The translations under genes were made by a program, and so were the position numbers. Of a stretch of 64,000 nucleotides of DNA, positions 61,101 through 64,000 are shown one piece after another; position 1 is the stretch's first letter; each line of letters begins with the position of its first letter. The notes under the pieces are model-generated. The model had not been told where the DNA came from. It was given only the letters and a program-made list of their open reading frames with translations, and did no database searches. The DNA is from Mycobacterium sp. ELW1. Lineage in GTDB: Bacteria; Actinomycetota; Actinomycetes; Mycobacteriales; Mycobacteriaceae. The stretch lies in the NCBI RefSeq assembly GCF_008329905.1, contig NZ_CP032155.1, forward strand, positions 1,860,001 to 1,924,000, given 5' to 3'.

Positions 61101-62455
61101 ATGCGCAAAGAGGACATGATCCTGATCAGCGTCGACGACCACATTGTGGAACCGCCCGACATGTTCGCCAATCATCTGCCGAAGAAATATGCCGACGACG
61201 CTCCCCGGTTGGTGCACAACCCCGACGGCTCGGACATGTGGCGCTTCCGCGACATCACGATCCCCAACGTTGCGCTCAATGCGGTGGCGGGGCGGCCGAA
61301 GGAGGAGTACGGCCTGGAGCCCCAAGGGCTCGATGAGATCCGCCCGGGCTGTTACAACGTTGATGAGCGGGTCAAGGACATGAACGCCGGGGGCATCCTC
61401 GGCTCGATGTGTTTCCCGTCGTTCCCCGGCTTCGCGGGCCGGTTGTTCGCGACCGAGGACGCCGAATTCTCGCTGGCGCTGGTGCAGGCCTACAACGACT
61501 GGCATGTCGAGGAATGGTGCGGGGCGTATCCGGCGCGGTTCATCCCGATGACGCTGCCGGTGATCTGGGACCCGGTCGCCTGTGCCGCGGAGATCCGCCG
61601 CAACGCCGCCCGCGGGGTGCACTCGCTGACGTTCACCGAAAACCCCGCGGCCATGGGCTATCCCAGTTTCCACGACTTCGAGCACTGGAAGCCGATGTGG
61701 GATGCCCTGGTCGACACCGACACCGTGCTCAACGTGCACATCGGCTCCTCGGGACGCCTCGCCATCACCGCCCCCGACGCCCCGATGGACGTGATGATCA
61801 CCCTGCAGCCGATGAACATCGTCCAAGCCGCCGCCGACCTGCTGTGGTCGCGACCGGTCAAGGAATACCCCGACCTCAAGATCGCCCTGAGCGAGGGCGG
61901 CACCGGCTGGATCCCGTATTTCCTGGAGCGCGCCGACCGCACCTACGAGATGCACTCCACCTGGACCGGACAGGACTTCAAAGGCAAGAAGCCCTCAGAG
62001 GTGTTCCGCGAGCACTTCCTGACCTGCTTCATCTCCGATCACGTCGGGGTGCAACTGCGTAACGACGTCGGCATCGACAACATCTGCTGGGAAGCCGATT
62101 ACCCACACTCGGACTCGATGTGGCCCGGTGCCCCATCGACAACATCTGCTGGAAGCCGATTACCCACACTCGACTCGATGTGGCCCGGTGCCCCGAGCAA
62201 CTCGACGACGTCCTTCGTGAACACAATGTGCCCGACGACGAGATCAACAAGATGACCTACCAGAACGCCATGCGCTGGTACCACTGGGATCCGTTCACGC
62301 ATATCGCCAAGGAACAGGCCACGATCGGCGCGCTGCGCAAGGCTGCCGAAGGTCACGATGTCTCCATCCAGGCGTTGTCGAAGAAGGAGAAGACCGGCGC
62401 CAACTTCGCCGACTTCGCGGCGAACGCCAAGGAGCTGTCCGGCAACAAGGACTGA
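61101..62455 (+). pseudogene. Amidohydrolase family 2 (ACMSD-like), disrupted by a short duplication
   Basis: ATG at 61101. About 335 residues match the amidohydrolase-2/ACMSD family: MILISVDDHIVEPPDMF (metal motif DHxxE variant), MCFPSFPGFAGRLF, NVHIGSSG, ALSEGGTGWIPYFLE, CWEADYPHSDSMWPG. A 62-nt segment (62073-62134) is then repeated as 60 nt (62135-62194) lacking two Gs, and a C seems missing before GAGCAACTC. The rest (EQLDDVLREHNVPDDEINKMTYQNA to ELSGNKD) continues in another frame to 62455. Removing the repeat and restoring one base gives a 431-aa protein. Likely an assembly artefact. Confidence 0.85.
62073..62194. repeat. Imperfect 62/60-bp tandem duplication inside amidohydrolase
   Basis: Copy 1 is 62073-62134 and copy 2 is 62135-62194. 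Copy 2 differs only by two one-base G losses (CTGGG to CTGG, CGGAC to CGAC). Such paired homopolymer losses point to a low-quality read end joined to a good one. Confidence 0.92.
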
Positions 62456-62478
62456 CAAGGTCCGTGGGCGACAGGGCG

Positions 62479-62515
62479 CCGGTGCGCAAAGCGGGAGATC
62501 GCGCCGGCGCACCGG
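62479..62515. terminator. Hairpin between amidohydrolase and ACAD
   Basis: CCGGTGCGC (62479-62487) and GCGCACCGG (62507-62515), 9-bp stem, 19-nt loop, no T-run. Might attenuate or terminate transcription, or be chance in GC-rich DNA. Confidence 0.3.
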
Positions 62516-62548
62516 TCTGCGTGCGACATCGAGTAGAGGAGTGTGGGT

Positions 62549-63739
62549 GTGTCTTCAGGTATGAGCTTCGAATTGACCGAGGATCAGGAGCTGATCCGTA
62601 AGTCGGTGCGGGAGCTGGCATCACGCTTCGATGACCACTACTGGATGGAGAAGGACCAGCAGCACGAGTTTCCTTCGGAGTTCTACGACGCGATCGCCGG
62701 TGGTGGCTGGCTCGGTATGACGATCCCCGAGGAGTACGGCGGCCACGGGCTTGGTATCACCGAGGCGACGATCCTGGCCGAAGAGGTCGCTCGTTCCGGT
62801 GGCGGCATGAACGCGGCGAGCTCCATCCACATGTCGATCTTCGGAATGCAGCCGGTGGTGGTATTCGGCTCCGACGAGATGAAGGCTGCGACCCTGCCGC
62901 GGATCGTCAACGGCGACCTGCACGTATGCTTCGGCGTCACCGAACCCGGTGCCGGACTTGATACTTCGCGTATCACGACATTCGCCAAGCGCGACGGTGA
63001 CAGTTATGTCGTCAACGGCCGCAAGGTGTGGATCTCCAAGGCGCTGGAATCCGAGAAGATCCTGCTGCTGACCCGCACCGAGAGCCGCGAGGACGCGGAG
63101 AAACGCGGGGGCAAGCCCACCGACGGCCTCACGCTGTTCCTCACCGACATCGATCGTGACCACGTCGACATCCGGCCCATCAAGAAGATGGGCCGCAACG
63201 CGGTCAGCTCCAACGAGGTGTTCATCGACGACCTGCGGGTCCCGGTCGCCGACCGGATCGGCGAAGAGGGTAAAGGCTTCTCCTACATCCTGCACGGGCT
63301 GAACCCGGAGCGGATGCTCATCGCCGCCGAGGCGCTGGGCATCGGCCGGGTGGCGCTGGACCGTGCGGTGAAGTACGCCAACGAGCGTGTGGTGTTCGAC
63401 CGGCCGATCGGGATGAATCAGGGCATCCAGTTCCCGTTGGCCGACTCGCTGGCGCGTCTCGACGCGGCCGAGTTGATCCTGCGCAAGGCGACCTGGCTCT
63501 ACGACAACGGAAAGTCGTGCGGCCGCGAAGCCAACATGGCCAAGTACCTGTGTGCGGATGCGGGTTTCGCAGCGGCCGACCGCGCGCTGCAGACCCACGG
63601 CGGCATGGGCTATTCCGAGGAGTACCACATCTCCCGGTTCTTCCGGGAGGCGCGCCTGATGAAGATCGCGCCCGTCAGCCAGGAGATGATCCTCAACTTC
63701 CTCGGCGCCAACGTGCTCGGTCTGCCCAAGAGCTACTAG
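62549..63739 (+). CDS. Acyl-CoA dehydrogenase
   Basis: 396 aa from GTG 62549 (GAGGAG 8 nt upstream). Full-length ACAD: YGGHGLGITEATILAEEVARSGGGM, CFGVTEPGAGLDTSRITTFA, MGRNAVSSNEVFIDDLRVP, RALQTHGGMGYSEEYHISRF. The catalytic base should lie in the GMGYSEEYHISR region, as in isovaleryl/short-chain types. Probably cotranscribed with the amidohydrolase and the CaiB-type gene. Confidence 0.94.
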   Translation: MSSGMSFELTEDQELIRKSVRELASRFDDHYWMEKDQQHEFPSEFYDAIAGGGWLGMTIPEEYGGHGLGITEATILAEEVARSGGGMNAASSIHMSIFGMQPVVVFGSDEMKAATLPRIVNGDLHVCFGVTEPGAGLDTSRITTFAKRDGDSYVVNGRKVWISKALESEKILLLTRTESREDAEKRGGKPTDGLTLFLTDIDRDHVDIRPIKKMGRNAVSSNEVFIDDLRVPVADRIGEEGKGFSYILHGLNPERMLIAAEALGIGRVALDRAVKYANERVVFDRPIGMNQGIQFPLADSLARLDAAELILRKATWLYDNGKSCGREANMAKYLCADAGFAAADRALQTHGGMGYSEEYHISRFFREARLMKIAPVSQEMILNFLGANVLGLPKSY

Positions 63740-63773
63740 CAGCCGGCGATCCGGCCGACCGTATGGTGATCTG

Positions 63774-64000
63774 ATGACTTCTGCGCAAGGACCGGCAGCC
63801 CCGCTGGCCGGTATCACTGTCGTGGCGTTGGAGCAGGCGGTGGCGGCGCCGATGTGCACGCGCGTCCTGGCCGACTTCGGTGCCCGCGTCATCAAGGTGG
63901 AGAATCCGGCGGGTGGGGACTTCGCCCGGCACTACGACGATGTCGTCAACGGCCCGGGCGGTCTTGCGGCTCACTTTGTTTGGGCCAACCGCAACAAGGA
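63774..64000 (+). CDS. CaiB/BaiF CoA-transferase, 3' end outside window
   Basis: ATG at 63774. The first ~75 residues (LAGITVVALEQAVAAPMCTRVLAD, VIKVENPAGGDFARHYDD, HFVWANRNK) match the family III CoA-transferase N-terminus. The frame runs open off the end of the window. Second CaiB-type gene of the region; the 34-bp gap to the dehydrogenase suggests one operon. Confidence 0.9.
   Translation, partial: MTSAQGPAAPLAGITVVALEQAVAAPMCTRVLADFGARVIKVENPAGGDFARHYDDVVNGPGGLAAHFVWANRNK

Noticed and set aside
61658..61942. Minus-strand ORF inside amidohydrolase
   Set aside because: A GC-skew shadow without ribosome site.

Overview
The window is chromosomal DNA from a high-GC actinobacterium, most likely a rapidly growing mycobacterium (Mycolicibacterium). 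Gene order from about 0.4 to 22.8 kb follows the M. tuberculosis Rv1324-Rv1343c block: thioredoxin-like protein, glgB, glgE, glgP, dinG, pncB1, clpS, DUF2017, P1 peptidase, rhomboid, murI, Rv1339-type hydrolase, rph, rdgB, DUF3817 and lprD. MspA-family porins, typical of fast growers, occur three times. Gene names rest on remembered families and synteny; no database search was run.

Layout. 0-22.8 kb is the core block. It has insertions relative to M. tuberculosis (an MspA-like porin, a DUF3887 regulator-like protein and a zinc-peptidase lipoprotein between glgP and dinG). It also has one clear loss: mec-cysO-cysM is missing between the P1 peptidase and rhomboid genes, and only the last ~16 codons of cysM remain. 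22.8-25 kb holds a LAGLIDADG-type protein beside tRNA-Leu(UAG), followed by a gene-poor stretch with small ORFs. 25-38 kb is an envelope region: a CocE-like lipoprotein, a large UPF0104-type membrane protein, a split ChrA transporter with a phospholipase D protein, proline-rich secreted proteins, two MspA porins and a PGRS-like glycine-rich protein without a PE domain.

38-64 kb is a catabolic region for CoA-bound acids. An IclR-headed part carries a two-subunit B12-dependent acyl-CoA mutase, a flavin oxidoreductase and a CaiB-type CoA-transferase. A second operon has an acyl-CoA ligase, a heterodimer-type acyl-CoA dehydrogenase pair and a crotonase. A MeaB-type GTPase, an SDR and a TetR regulator follow. 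A seven-gene minus-strand operon then encodes a CMD-family protein, a Rieske oxygenase, a small partner, an atypical amidohydrolase, an NTF2-like protein and another dehydrogenase pair. Divergent to it lie a second amidohydrolase, another dehydrogenase and another CoA-transferase. A 15-bp palindrome, GAGAA-N5-TTCTC, lies in five intergenic regions across 20 kb, including the promoter of the TetR gene. I infer one TetR-controlled regulon that couples oxygenase and hydrolase chemistry to beta-oxidation and a B12 carbon-skeleton rearrangement. The substrate is unknown. This is the best candidate for an undescribed system in the window.

Sequence quality. Five genes carry frame lesions: DUF2017, the MFS transporter, a secreted protein, acetoacetyl-CoA ligase and an amidohydrolase. 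All involve one-base length changes in G/C runs, two with short tandem duplications nearby. These look more like sequencing or assembly errors than true pseudogenes.
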